This document shows, piece by piece, positions 47,086 to 55,950 of a stretch of 64,000 nt of DNA. Numbering within the stretch: position 1 is the stretch's first letter; the number at the start of each line of letters is the position of its first letter. The notes under the pieces were generated by a model. It was not told where the DNA came from. It ran no database searches and saw only the letters and a program-made list of their open reading frames with translations. Location of the stretch: positions 62,001-126,000 of the forward strand of contig NZ_VFPM01000002.1 in the NCBI RefSeq assembly GCF_006716675.1. Reading direction: 5' to 3'. The position numbers were made by a program, and so were the translations under genes. The stretch comes from Humibacillus xanthopallidus. Lineage in GTDB: Bacteria; Actinomycetota; Actinomycetes; Actinomycetales; Dermatophilaceae.

Positions 47086-47655
47086 ATGGTCGGCTGCACG
47101 TCGGGAGCCCTCTGTCGAAGGATCGGCCCGCTCGTGCTCACGGTGGCGGTTGCGCTGGCGGGCTGCGGCTCGGCTCAAGATCCTCCAACACCGACTCCGC
47201 CGACGTCCTCCACCTCTGAGGTGACGTCGTCGACCTCGCCAGAACCGACGACGACGGAACCGACCACGACGGAGCCTGAGCCGGTTCCGCCCGAGCCGGC
47301 GGTAGCGGCGCAGTCCGTCTGCGAGGCCGTCTACCTGGGCCGCGGCGCCGCGCCTCACGCGGAGTCCGGAGACATGGACGACGAGATGGCCCTCTTCGAG
47401 GTGTGGCACGCCGGACTCCTCGACGCTGCGCTCGCCCAGCTCGGATCCGCCCCGGCCCTCGACGACCTCGTCACGGTGATGGAGGAGACGAGGGACCTGA
47501 GCAAGCGGGCCGCCAGCATCTACGCCCAGCACCCGACGTTCAGCGAGGAGCTGACGGCGATCCAGGAGCGTCAGACGGCGCTCGCCGACGAGGTCGGGCC
47601 CATCGCCACCGAGGCGGGCGCGCCCATGTGCGCGGCGCTCGTGGTGCTGCCATGA
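47086..47655 (+). CDS. lipoprotein of unknown function
   Basis: 189 residues from ATG 47086, preceded by AGGGGTGGG. A lipoprotein signal (IGPLVLTVAVALAGC) is followed by a Thr/Pro/Glu-rich linker (EPTTTEPTTTEPEPVPPEP) and a helical domain with cysteines in SVCEAVYLG and PMCAALV that may form a disulphide. It is coupled by ATGA to the next gene, so the pair may function together at the membrane surface. No family recognised. GTG 47077 is a possible earlier start. Confidence 0.75.
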   Translation: MVGCTSGALCRRIGPLVLTVAVALAGCGSAQDPPTPTPPTSSTSEVTSSTSPEPTTTEPTTTEPEPVPPEPAVAAQSVCEAVYLGRGAAPHAESGDMDDEMALFEVWHAGLLDAALAQLGSAPALDDLVTVMEETRDLSKRAASIYAQHPTFSEELTAIQERQTALADEVGPIATEAGAPMCAALVVLP

Positions 47656-48509
47656 CCAGTGACGTCTCCGCCCGGCGTGACCCCGACCCGTCCGAGGCCC
47701 CGGCGCCATCTGCGAGCGACGGGGGGTTGGCCCCACGGGTCGCGGCTCTGGAGGCGGCGCGCGCCGCGCGCGCCGCGAACGAACGACCGTGGTACCGGCA
47801 GGCATCGGTGCTCATCGCGGGGCTGGCACTGGCGTTCTCGATGATGGCCACGTGGTTCGGCGAGCAGCGCGCGGGCGAGCGGGACGCCGCTGCTGCCCGG
47901 GTCGAGCTCTCGCAGCTCATCCAGCGGCTCACGTCGCTGCCGAAGGACAACGCCGAGCTTCAGGCGAAGTATGCCGGTGACACCGACACGCTGAACACGT
48001 TGAGCGGGATGGTCACGACGGAGAACGCCGTGCTCGCACTGCAGGCCTCCGACGTCATCGCGCGCATACCGGACCTCGTGACCGGGGCGGAGTACTTCGC
48101 TGTCGGCCAGGCCCTGGTGCAGACGGGCGACTACGCCCGGGCCGGGACCGTGCTCGATGCCGGCCTGGCTCGCGACAACGACCCCAGCTCCCTCGCGGCC
48201 CTGTGGCGGGCCAAGGGTGCTCTCTCCTTCGCCACCGGGGAGCTCGGGCAGGCACGGACGGCGATGTCGAGGGCCCTGGAGGCGTATGCCGCGGCGGAGC
48301 CGAGCGTCGCCGCGGCGGCCGACGTCTACACCGAGTGGGTGTGGGCGGGCATGGAGAAGTCGCTCGGGCAGTGCGAAGCGGCCGCAGCGCACCTCGAGCG
48401 CGCGAAGGCCCACCTGGGAGCCCTTCCTCTGACGGCCTACAAGGTGCAGATGATGCAGTCGCTCTCCGATGTCGAGCACCAGGGCACGGACGCCTGTCCG
48501 TCCTCCTAG
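47652..48509 (+). CDS. membrane-anchored TPR-like protein of unknown function
   Basis: 285 residues. A polar N-terminus, one membrane helix (ASVLIAGLALAFSMMATWF, about residues 52-70), a helical linker, then TPR-like repeats (AEYFAVGQALVQTGDYARAGTVLDAGL and LWRAKGALSFATGELGQARTAMSRALEAYAAAEP). TPRs usually bind other proteins. Overlaps the lipoprotein gene by 4 bases. Its stop codon lies at the edge of an 11-base tandem repeat. Confidence 0.75.
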   Translation: MTSDVSARRDPDPSEAPAPSASDGGLAPRVAALEAARAARAANERPWYRQASVLIAGLALAFSMMATWFGEQRAGERDAAAARVELSQLIQRLTSLPKDNAELQAKYAGDTDTLNTLSGMVTTENAVLALQASDVIARIPDLVTGAEYFAVGQALVQTGDYARAGTVLDAGLARDNDPSSLAALWRAKGALSFATGELGQARTAMSRALEAYAAAEPSVAAAADVYTEWVWAGMEKSLGQCEAAAAHLERAKAHLGALPLTAYKVQMMQSLSDVEHQGTDACPSS

Positions 48510-48557
48510 ACGCCTCCTGGACGCCTCCTGGACGCCTCCTGGACGCCTCTTAGACGC
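48507..48557. repeat. 11-base tandem repeat beginning at a stop codon
   Basis: ACGCCTCCTGG is repeated at 48510, 48521 and 48532, with ACGCCTCTTAG at 48543; the TAG stop of the preceding gene is in the sequence that leads into it. The unit is not a multiple of three. Slippage could change copy number, and loss of the stop would add frame-dependent tails. Confidence 0.8.
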
Positions 48558-48599
48558 TAGGAGTGACGTCGCGCCGACCCCGGGGTCGCGGGCGAGATC

Positions 48600-48989
48600 T
48601 CAGGCTGCGTGCCGGCTGTGCGGGTGTGCCATCCCCGGCAGGGCGGCGCGTCCTTGCACGAGGAGGGCCGCGCCGACGACGATGCACACGACCTCGGCGA
48701 TGGCAGCCGTCCACACGGAGCCGCCGGCCCACACGGTGTGCACGCCGAGCAGCCCGACCGTCGAGGCGATCGTGAACGCCCCGAGGGTGGCCACCCCGAA
48801 GCCCAGGGTGAGGAAGGCCGGCACCCAGTGCTCCCAGCGCACCAGGAGCACGGCGATGACGACGCCGGCCACGACGTTGACGAGGAACATCGGGCCGACG
48901 CTCTGGTGACGCACCCCGTCGAACCACAGGTAGAGATGCACGCCGGCGGAGACGAGCAACGCCACCGCACCAACGATTCGGAGTCTCAT
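48600..48989 (-). CDS. small four-helix membrane protein
   Basis: 129 residues with four hydrophobic segments: IVGAVALLVSAGVHLYLWFDG, GPMFLVNVVAGVVIAVLLV, FLTLGFGVATLGAFTIAST, and IAEVVCIVVGAALLV. The tail ends HPHSRHAA. This pattern occurs in many actinobacterial proteins of unknown role. ATG 48989 is preferred over an upstream start that would add an arginine-rich tail. Confidence 0.7.
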   Translation of the reverse strand: MRLRIVGAVALLVSAGVHLYLWFDGVRHQSVGPMFLVNVVAGVVIAVLLVRWEHWVPAFLTLGFGVATLGAFTIASTVGLLGVHTVWAGGSVWTAAIAEVVCIVVGAALLVQGRAALPGMAHPHSRHAA

Positions 48990-49115
48990 GGGGACTCTCC
49001 TGCCCTCCGGGTCGCGCCGCGACGTCCGGGTGGCGCCGCGGTGTTGGACTCCCTCACGTGAGAAGACGCGTCGGCGTTGCCGCCGGTTCACCGGCAGCGC
49101 GCAACTCGAGCGGGC

Positions 49116-50786
49116 TCACCCGCCCTGGGGGCCGTATGCCGTGAGGAACCGGTCGCGGAAGCGGTCCATCGGCCACACCGGCGCCGCGCTCCCCGGTCGC
49201 AGGCCGCTCTGCCAGTCCCAGGCGTGGATGCGCTCGAGCACCGCGGGGTCCCGCGAGATGACGGACACGGGGACGTCGTGGCTCGCGTTGTCACCGGAGA
49301 CGAGGGTGATCGGCTGGTGGTCGCCGAGCATGACGACGACGAGGTTGTCGTCGCGCGTGCCGCGCAGGAAGGACACGACGCTGTCGATCGAGTACGCGAC
49401 CGACTGGCCGTAGGCGGCGCGGACGCCGGCCGGGCTGCTCCAGACGGCGTCACGTGGCGTCGCCGTGCCCGCCTGCGCCTCGAAGACGGAGCCGTTGCCG
49501 ACCTGGGCCCAGTCGACGAGGCGCGGCAGAGGCGCCCACGGCACGTGGCTCGTGACGAGGTCGATCTCGGCCATGACCGGTCGTCGGGAGCCCGTGGCCG
49601 GGTGAGCGAGCTCGAGCCGGTCGAAGGCCGACAGGGTGTACTGGTCGGGCATCGGGGCGTAGCCCCAGCCGGGGCCGGCGTAGCCGAGGGTGCGGGCGTC
49701 GTAGACGCGGTCGTAGCCGTAGAAGGCGATCCCCTCGGGCCAGTCGCGGCGGTTCGCCGGGATGACGTCGACCGTGTGCCACCCCGCCTCGGCGAAGGCG
49801 CGGGCGAGGGTGAGCCGCTTCGTGCCACCGGGCTCGGCGTCGAGGAGCTGGTCGTAGCGCTGCTGGCTGTCGACCCAGAGCCCTGACTGCAGCGTCGAGT
49901 GGGCGAGCCAGCTGACGCCGCCGAAGGTGGGGGAGGTGAGCCACGCGCTGCGGGTCGAGTAGCCTGCGCTGACAAGGCTTTTCGTGCCGGCATCGAGTGC
50001 GGTGGCCACGTCGCGGCTCTGGGTGACAGCCACCTTGCCGTAGCTCTCGACGAAGACGATGACGACGTCCTTGCCGCGGAGGGCCGTCAGGAGGTCCGCC
50101 GGTGGGGTGTCGAGGAACGGGTCGATCGGGATCTGCCCGGCGAAGACGGCGCGGTCGTGGAGACCGTCTCGCACCGACGTGACCTCGTGGACGGCCAGCC
50201 CGGCGGTGCTCGACGACGCCACCGGCAGGTCGCTCGTGACGCCGACGCCGACGGAGAGGCAGACGAGCCAGACGACCGCGGCGCCGACGACCGAGCGCAG
50301 CGCGCCCGAGGGGTGGCGGTCGAGGAGCCGACCCAGCTGACGCAGCGCGAGCGGCATGGCGACGAGCAGACCGACGACGAGGAGGGCCGCGCCCACGACG
50401 GCGAGCACTGCGGTGCTGGACCCGACCGAGTCGCCGACGAGGTCCTTCGCCGACCCGACGTAGCGCCAGTCGGTGATCGGGTTGAACGGCCGGTAGAGCG
50501 TCGTGAGGAAGGCCGCGTCGAGGAGGCGCACGAGGAGGAGGATTCCGAGGACCAGCCCCGCGACGACCTCGAGCCAGCGTCGGGCAGCTCCACGCAGCAG
50601 GAGGAGCGCGGCGACGAGCAGGATGCCCTCGGCGGGGATCCGCAGCAGGGCCAGTGGGGTCGCCGACCAGCCGAGCACGGGCCGCGGCGCCACGAGGGCG
50701 ACCCAGAGGAGCAGCAGGGCCAGCGCGGTGACGACGGAGCCGGCCGCGCGCCGCGCCGCGACCCCTCTCGGAGCGGGCGGCGTCAC
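49116..50786 (-). CDS. membrane sulfatase-like / phosphoglycerol transferase-like enzyme
   Basis: 556 residues. About five N-terminal membrane helices are followed by an extracellular alkaline-phosphatase-superfamily domain: DVVIVFVESYGKVAV (first metal site), SPTFGGVSWLAHSTL (expected nucleophile Thr/Ser), VMLGDHQP (metal ligands), as in lipoteichoic acid synthase and OpgB-like enzymes. It should act outside on a phosphate or sulfate ester of a lipid or glycan. GTG 50786 overlaps the CDP-alcohol transferase stop by 4 bases. It belongs to the divergent GCH II cluster. Confidence 0.85.
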   Translation of the reverse strand: MTPPAPRGVAARRAAGSVVTALALLLLWVALVAPRPVLGWSATPLALLRIPAEGILLVAALLLLRGAARRWLEVVAGLVLGILLLVRLLDAAFLTTLYRPFNPITDWRYVGSAKDLVGDSVGSSTAVLAVVGAALLVVGLLVAMPLALRQLGRLLDRHPSGALRSVVGAAVVWLVCLSVGVGVTSDLPVASSSTAGLAVHEVTSVRDGLHDRAVFAGQIPIDPFLDTPPADLLTALRGKDVVIVFVESYGKVAVTQSRDVATALDAGTKSLVSAGYSTRSAWLTSPTFGGVSWLAHSTLQSGLWVDSQQRYDQLLDAEPGGTKRLTLARAFAEAGWHTVDVIPANRRDWPEGIAFYGYDRVYDARTLGYAGPGWGYAPMPDQYTLSAFDRLELAHPATGSRRPVMAEIDLVTSHVPWAPLPRLVDWAQVGNGSVFEAQAGTATPRDAVWSSPAGVRAAYGQSVAYSIDSVVSFLRGTRDDNLVVVMLGDHQPITLVSGDNASHDVPVSVISRDPAVLERIHAWDWQSGLRPGSAAPVWPMDRFRDRFLTAYGPQGG

Positions 50787-51592
50787 GGTGCGGCCTGTGG
50801 GACGGCGTCGTCCAGCGGCCCGGGCGGGACGGCATACCCCGTCGTGAGGTGGCGCCGCGCGACTGCGGACTGCTGTCTCAGCGCGACGACCTCGGTGCCG
50901 AACGACACGAGGAGCAGGACGAGCCCGGCGCCCACCGCCGCGCCGGCGACGGCGGGGGGAAGGGCATCGGCGGTGGCCACGGTGAGGACGATGCCCTGGT
51001 AGGCCGCGACGACCTTGCGCCAGCGCCGCGGCGCCACCTGCTCCCGCAGCCACGGCGCCCACCGCGCGGCCACGGCGACGAGCAGCAGGGCGTAGCGAGC
51101 CAGGCCGATGGCGAGGACCCACGAGCCGAGGTCGCGCGAGACGTGCAGGCTCAGCACGAGGATGAGGAACGCGTCGGTCTCCATGTCGAAGCGCGCCCCG
51201 AGCGCGCTCACGGTGCCGGTGCGGCGGGCGACGGCCCCGTCGACGGCATCGAGGGTGAGGGCCACCGACGAGAGGGCCACGAGCAGGACCACCGGGGACC
51301 CCGCCGAGAGCGCGGCGTCGGCCGTGAGTCCAGCCACCCCGCAGACGAGCACGGCGCGCGCCAGGGTCACCCGGTCGGCGGGCCCGAGGGTGCGGCGTGA
51401 CGCGCGAGTGAGGCCGCGGGACAGCAACGCTGCCAGCGCGACACCGCAGACGAGCCCGACGACCCAGCCGCGCTGGCCGAGCCCGGCGACCCGGTCCAGC
51501 GTCTCGAGCAGGGCCACCACCGCGGCGAGGCCGACGAGGGGGCCGGGAGGGAGCACGGGAGCAGTCACCTGGGCCACACTCCTCCACCTCAT
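50783..51592 (-). CDS. CDP-alcohol phosphatidyltransferase family protein
   Basis: 269 residues with about six membrane helices. The signature D-x2-D-G-x2-A-R-x8-G-x3-D-x3-D is complete (Asp115, Asp118, Asp136, Asp140 in DAVDGAVARRTGTVSALGAR and following). The family transfers a phospho-group from a CDP-alcohol to an acceptor alcohol. The substrates here are not phosphatidylglycerol-phosphate by context alone. It is divergent from the dehydrogenase gene with a 70-base gap. ATG 51592 used; a GTG a few codons in is also plausible. Confidence 0.9.
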   Translation of the reverse strand: MRWRSVAQVTAPVLPPGPLVGLAAVVALLETLDRVAGLGQRGWVVGLVCGVALAALLSRGLTRASRRTLGPADRVTLARAVLVCGVAGLTADAALSAGSPVVLLVALSSVALTLDAVDGAVARRTGTVSALGARFDMETDAFLILVLSLHVSRDLGSWVLAIGLARYALLLVAVAARWAPWLREQVAPRRWRKVVAAYQGIVLTVATADALPPAVAGAAVGAGLVLLLVSFGTEVVALRQQSAVARRHLTTGYAVPPGPLDDAVPQAAP

Positions 51593-51662
51593 CGAACGGG
51601 GGTTTGCACGAAAGGACGACGACGCCCCTGACGGAGTTCACCGACCGCCCTAGTGTGGTCAC

Positions 51663-52655
51663 GTGTCCACCGACGCGCGGGCGTTCTGGGTGGTCGAGCC
51701 CGGCAGGGGCGAGATCCGGGGCGCCGCGCTGCCCGCTCCCGGTGCGGGCGAGGTGCGCGTGCGCGCCCTCCACTCGGGCATCAGCCGGGGCACCGAGACC
51801 CTCGTCTTCCGCGGAGCCGTCCCGGCCGACCAGTATGCCGCGATGCAGGCTCCCCACCAGGAGGGCGACTTCCCGGCGCCGGTGAAGTACGGCTACCTCA
51901 GCGTCGGAGTCGTCGAGGAGGGGCCGCCCGCGCTGGTGGGGCGCACCGTGTTCTGTCTCCACCCGCACCAGACGGGCTACGTCGTGCCGGTCGAGGCCGT
52001 GACCGTCGTGCCCGATGAGGTGCCGGTGCGGCGCGCCGTGCTCGCCGGCACCGTGGAGACGGCCGTCAACGCGGTCTGGGACGCGCCGCCGCTCATCGGT
52101 GACCGTGTCGCCGTCGTCGGAGCAGGCATGGTCGGGTGCTGCGTCGCGCGGCTGCTCTCACGGGTGCCCGGCGTGGCGGTCACGCTCGTCGACGTCGACC
52201 CGACGCGGGTGGAGGTCGCCGGTCGGCTGGGAGTGGGCTTCGCGCTGCCGGAGGAGCTGCAGGGCGGCTCGGCCGGCGGCCTCGGGGGTCACGATCTCGT
52301 CGTGCACACGAGCGCCACGGGCGACGGCCTGCAGCTGTCACTCGACCTGCTGGCGGACGAGGGGACGGTGCTCGAGCTCAGCTGGTACGGCGACTCGCGG
52401 GTCGAGCTGGCTCTGGGGGGCTCCTTCCACTCGAGGCGGCTGGGAATCAGAGCCAGCCAAGTGGGTTCCGTTGCAGCAGTGCGCCGTTCGCGTTACACGC
52501 ATGCGCAGCGGTTGGCCCTCGCCGTCGACCTGCTGCGCGACCCCGCGTTCGACTCGTTGCTCACCGGTGAGTCGGCCTTCGAGGAGCTGCCGGCGGTGCT
52601 TCCGCAGCTCGTCGCCGGGACCCTGCCTGCCATCTGCCACACCATCGCCTACTGA
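51663..52655 (+). CDS. MDR-family dehydrogenase (BchC-like branch)
   Basis: 330 residues, medium-chain dehydrogenase. ALHSGISRGTETLVFRG is characteristic of the bacteriochlorophyllide dehydrogenase-like branch, which lacks the catalytic Cys/His zinc site at the usual places. VAVVGAGMVGCCVARLLSRV is the Rossmann motif, with Asp in LVDVD selecting NAD. The substrate is unknown but probably an alcohol intermediate of the cluster product. GTG 51663 starts it; a divergent promoter must lie in the 70 bases before. Confidence 0.8.
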   Translation: MSTDARAFWVVEPGRGEIRGAALPAPGAGEVRVRALHSGISRGTETLVFRGAVPADQYAAMQAPHQEGDFPAPVKYGYLSVGVVEEGPPALVGRTVFCLHPHQTGYVVPVEAVTVVPDEVPVRRAVLAGTVETAVNAVWDAPPLIGDRVAVVGAGMVGCCVARLLSRVPGVAVTLVDVDPTRVEVAGRLGVGFALPEELQGGSAGGLGGHDLVVHTSATGDGLQLSLDLLADEGTVLELSWYGDSRVELALGGSFHSRRLGIRASQVGSVAAVRRSRYTHAQRLALAVDLLRDPAFDSLLTGESAFEELPAVLPQLVAGTLPAICHTIAY

Positions 52656-52676
52656 CCCCGACCGAGCGGAGCCCCG

Positions 52677-53075
52677 ATGTTCAGCGTGACGGTCCGCGAC
52701 CACATGATGATCGCCCACAGCTTCACCGGTGAGGTCTTCGGGCCGGCGCAGCGGCTGCACGGGGCGACGTTCGTCGTCGACGTGACCCTCCGCGGGCCGG
52801 AGCTCGACGGTGACGGCATCCTCGTCGACATCGGTCTCGCGACGGACCAGGTGCGCCAGGTGGTCGGCGAGCTCAGCTATCGCAACCTCGACGACGAGCC
52901 GGCCTTCGCCGGCACGAACACGACGACGGAGGTGCTCGCGCGCACCATCGCCGAGCGGGTCGCCCAGAGGGTGCGTGCCGGCGACCTCGGAGGCGCCGCG
53001 AGGCAGGCGACCGGCCTGGCTGTGCGGCTGCACGAGTCGCACGTCGCGTGGGCGACCTACGAGTGCGACCTGTGA
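52677..53075 (+). CDS. QueD/PTPS-fold protein with altered active site
   Basis: 132 residues, the right size and repeat pattern for 6-carboxytetrahydropterin synthase/6-pyruvoyltetrahydropterin synthase. Compared with E. coli QueD, two zinc histidines remain (His14, His28), but the third is Ala30 (HGA for HGH). The catalytic Cys is Ala24, and the catalytic Asp-His pair of LDH is Ser-Tyr (LSY, 67-68). The substrate glutamate (Glu120 in LHES) remains. So it is unlikely to do QueD chemistry unaltered. Starts after GCGGAG; overlaps the glycosyltransferase by 4 bases. Confidence 0.85.
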   Translation: MFSVTVRDHMMIAHSFTGEVFGPAQRLHGATFVVDVTLRGPELDGDGILVDIGLATDQVRQVVGELSYRNLDDEPAFAGTNTTTEVLARTIAERVAQRVRAGDLGGAARQATGLAVRLHESHVAWATYECDL

Positions 53076-54148
53076 CCGACCTCGACGTCATCGTGCCGGC
53101 GGTGATCGACGACCCGACCCGACCGAGCGGGGGCAACACGTATGACCGCCGGGTGCTGGCCGGGCTGGCTGACCTGGGCTGGGCGGTGCGCGAGCACCGC
53201 GTGGAGGGAGCGTGGCCGCAGCCGGATGCCGCGGCGCTCGCAGGGCTGGCCACCGTCGTGGCCGGGGTGCCCTCGGGGGGCCTGCTGCTCGTCGACGGGC
53301 TCGTCGCCTCCTGTGCCGACAGCGTTCTGGTGCCGGCCGCGGGCCGGCTGCGGCTCGTCGTCCTCGTGCACCTGGCGCTGGGGTCGACCGACCCGGCGGC
53401 GGGCCCGGGTGAGCGCCGCGTGCTCGCCGCGGCGCGCGCGGTCGTGACCACGAGTGACTGGACCCGACGTTCCCTGCTCGAGGCATACGGGCTGTCTCCG
53501 TCGGTGGTGCACGTCGCCGCGCCGGGGGTCGACGAGGCGGCGGTGTCACCCGGCACGGCGAGTGGCGGCGAGCTGCTGTGCGTCGCGGCGGTGACACCGG
53601 CCAAGGGCCACCTCGACCTCGTCGCGGCGTTGGCCCTCGTCGCCGACCAGCCGTGGTCGTGCGTCCTTGCCGGGGCGCTGACGCTCGACCTGCGCCACGT
53701 CGCGGAGGTGCGTGACCGCCTCGCGAGGGTCGGCGTCGCCGACCGGGTGCGGCTCGTGGGTCCGCTCGCCGGAGCTGCTCTCGAGCAGGCGTATGCCGCC
53801 GCCGACCTCCTCGTGCTGCCCTCGCTCGCGGAGACCTACGGGATGGTGGTGACCGAGGCCCTGGCCCGGGGGATCCCCGTGGTCGCGACCTCCGTCGGCG
53901 GGGTGCCGGAGGCGCTGGGCGACACGGCTGACGGCCGTCCCGGTCTCCTCGTGCCCCCGGGAGACGTCGAGGCCCTCGCGGGGGCGCTCCGGTCGTGGCT
54001 CGCCGACCCGGCTCTGCGTGACCGGCTGCGCAACCGCGCGCTCGAGCGTCGCCGAGGGCTCGCCGGTTGGCACCGCACGGCAGAGCTCGTCTCGCGAGTG
54101 CTCAGCGACGTGAGGGGTGAGGTGAGGGATGACGTGCGGGGTGGCTGA
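53072..54148 (+). CDS. glycosyltransferase family 4
   Basis: 358 residues, GT-B fold. [19 protein letters not shown] at the N-terminus and [38 protein letters not shown] near 248-285, where the E-x7-E motif binds the sugar nucleotide. It should move a sugar from an activated donor to an acceptor, which in this cluster may be lipid-linked. GTG 53072 overlaps the QueD-like stop. The next gene begins 71 bases later with its own strong ribosome site. Confidence 0.9.
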   Translation: MTDLDVIVPAVIDDPTRPSGGNTYDRRVLAGLADLGWAVREHRVEGAWPQPDAAALAGLATVVAGVPSGGLLLVDGLVASCADSVLVPAAGRLRLVVLVHLALGSTDPAAGPGERRVLAAARAVVTTSDWTRRSLLEAYGLSPSVVHVAAPGVDEAAVSPGTASGGELLCVAAVTPAKGHLDLVAALALVADQPWSCVLAGALTLDLRHVAEVRDRLARVGVADRVRLVGPLAGAALEQAYAAADLLVLPSLAETYGMVVTEALARGIPVVATSVGGVPEALGDTADGRPGLLVPPGDVEALAGALRSWLADPALRDRLRNRALERRRGLAGWHRTAELVSRVLSDVRGEVRDDVRGG

Positions 54149-54218
54149 ACCACGCGACGTCGCCGGACGTCGTCCTCATCGGAGGTCCTCGGAGCAGAGC
54201 GGAGAAGGGCGGAGGAGC

Positions 54219-55262
54219 ATGCGTCGCGACCGAAGGTGGGTGCGGCCCCTCGTCGGTGTCGCGATCCTCGGCCTGCTGGGCTGGCGGGTCGGAGCCGCAC
54301 CCTTCGTCGACGGCCTGCGGCGCATCGACGGGTGGACGCTGCTCGCCGCGGCGACGATCGGTGTCGTGACGACGGTGAGCGGCGCCTGGCGCTGGGTCCT
54401 CGTCTCCCGGGGGCTCGGCGCCGAGCTGCCGCTGCGCACCGCTGTCGCCGAGTGCTACCGGTCCCAGTTCCTCAACGTGACCCTGCCCGGCGGGGTGATC
54501 GGCGACGTGCGGCGCGGCCTCGGCCACGGGCACGACACCGATGATGTGGGCCGCGGGCTGCGATCCGTGCTCTGGGAGCGCGCCGCGGGCCAGGTCGTGC
54601 TCGCGGCTCTGACGATGGGTGCCCTCCTCGCCCTCCCGTCGGCGCTGCGGCCCTCGGACCCGACCGGGGTGACCGCCCCCGCGGATGGAGCGAGCGCAGC
54701 GGTTGTGCCAGGTTCGATGGGCGGATCCCCCTCTCTCGCAACGACCTCTGCCTTGGCGTTGCTGGGTTGCCTTCTCGTTCTGTTCGCCCTCGCCGTGGTG
54801 TTCCTGAGGCGGTGGCGCGTTCCCGTGCTCGCGCTGCCGAGTGGCATCGGGTCGGCGCTCGTGCGCGACGTGCGCGCGGGCGTGCTCGGACGGCATACCT
54901 GGCCGGGGGTGGTGGCGGCGTCGGGTGTGGTCGTCACCGGGCACGTGGCGACCTTCGTCGTCGCGGCCCGAAGCGCCGGCGTCTCCGCGTCGTCCACGCG
55001 CCTGCTCCCGTTGGCACTTCTCGTCCTCGTCGCCATGTCGTTGCCGCTCAACGTTGCCGGATGGGGACCCCGCGAGGGGGCTGCGGCGTGGGCCTTCGGC
55101 GCGGCAGGCCTCGGCGCGGCCGCGGGGGTGGGGACGGCCGTCGTCTACGGCGTCATGTCGCTCGTCGCGTGCCTGCCGGGCGCGGTGCTGCTCGTCAGGT
55201 CGCGCAGAGCAAGCGCTCTCGGCGCGTCGGCTCTTGCCGAGCAGGAGGCCGCCCGTGCCTGA
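54219..55262 (+). CDS. flippase-like LPG-synthase transmembrane-domain protein
   Basis: 347 residues with about eight membrane helices and no soluble domain. VSGAWRWVLVSRGLGAELPL, SQFLNVTLPGGVIGDVRRG and LNVAGWGPREGAAAWAFGAAGL match the UPF0104/LPG_synthase_TM family, known as lipid flippases in MprF-like proteins when alone. ATG 54219 follows GGAGGA; ATG 54129 in frame overlaps the previous gene. Likely moves the cluster's lipid-linked product across the membrane. It overlaps the reductase gene by 8 bases. Confidence 0.85.
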   Translation: MRRDRRWVRPLVGVAILGLLGWRVGAAPFVDGLRRIDGWTLLAAATIGVVTTVSGAWRWVLVSRGLGAELPLRTAVAECYRSQFLNVTLPGGVIGDVRRGLGHGHDTDDVGRGLRSVLWERAAGQVVLAALTMGALLALPSALRPSDPTGVTAPADGASAAVVPGSMGGSPSLATTSALALLGCLLVLFALAVVFLRRWRVPVLALPSGIGSALVRDVRAGVLGRHTWPGVVAASGVVVTGHVATFVVAARSAGVSASSTRLLPLALLVLVAMSLPLNVAGWGPREGAAAWAFGAAGLGAAAGVGTAVVYGVMSLVACLPGAVLLVRSRRASALGASALAEQEAARA

Positions 55263-55950
55263 CCGCCCCTACACCCTCCTCAGCTGCGGCATGTCGATCG
55301 ACGGCTACCTCAGCTCGGGCACGGACACCCGCCTGCTCCTGTCCAACGACGCCGACTTCGACCGGGTCGATGCCGAGCGGGCCGCCAGCGACGCGATCCT
55401 CGTGGGAGCCGGCACGATCCGCAAGGACAACCCCCGCCTGCTCGTGCGCTCACCCGAGCGCCGTGCCGCCCGCGTCGCCCTGGGCCTGTCGCCGTCTCCG
55501 ATGAAGGTGACCGTGACGGAACGGGTCGAGATCGACTGTGCGGCAAGGTTCTTCGCGGATGACGGTGCAGAGAAGGTCGTCTACTGCCCAAGCGGTGCGG
55601 TCGAGCAGGCTCGGGGACGCTTCGGACCGGCAGCGGCTGTCGTCGACGCGGGGGAGCCCGTGACGATGCGCCGGGTCTGCGACGACCTCGGCGCGCGCGG
55701 AGTGCGGCGGCTCATGGTCGAGGGCGGAGGCACCGTGCACACCCAGCTCCTCACGTGCGACCTCGCGGACGAGCTCCAGCTCGTCGTCGCACCCTTCTTC
55801 GTCGGTGACGCGCGCGCGTGCCGCTTCGTCGGCGAGGGGCAGTTCCCATGGCACCCGGGGCGACGCGCGACGCTCGCGGAGGTGCGCCAGATCGGCGACG
55901 TCGTGCTCCTGCGGTATGCGTTGTCGCCGCGCTTCGGGGCGGACACATGA
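55255..55950 (+). CDS. RibD C-terminal-type pyrimidine reductase
   Basis: 231 residues, only the reductase half of RibD (dihydrofolate-reductase fold). YTLLSCGMSIDGYLS, ILVGAGTIRKDNPRLLVRS and RRLMVEGGGTVHTQLL are the conserved blocks binding NADPH and the ribosylaminopyrimidine phosphate. No deaminase domain is present. It should reduce the ribose of the GTP cyclohydrolase II product to a ribityl chain, as in fungal and archaeal Rib7-like enzymes. GTG 55255 follows GCAGGAGG. It overlaps the GCH II gene by 4 bases. Confidence 0.88.
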   Translation: MPDRPYTLLSCGMSIDGYLSSGTDTRLLLSNDADFDRVDAERAASDAILVGAGTIRKDNPRLLVRSPERRAARVALGLSPSPMKVTVTERVEIDCAARFFADDGAEKVVYCPSGAVEQARGRFGPAAAVVDAGEPVTMRRVCDDLGARGVRRLMVEGGGTVHTQLLTCDLADELQLVVAPFFVGDARACRFVGEGQFPWHPGRRATLAEVRQIGDVVLLRYALSPRFGADT

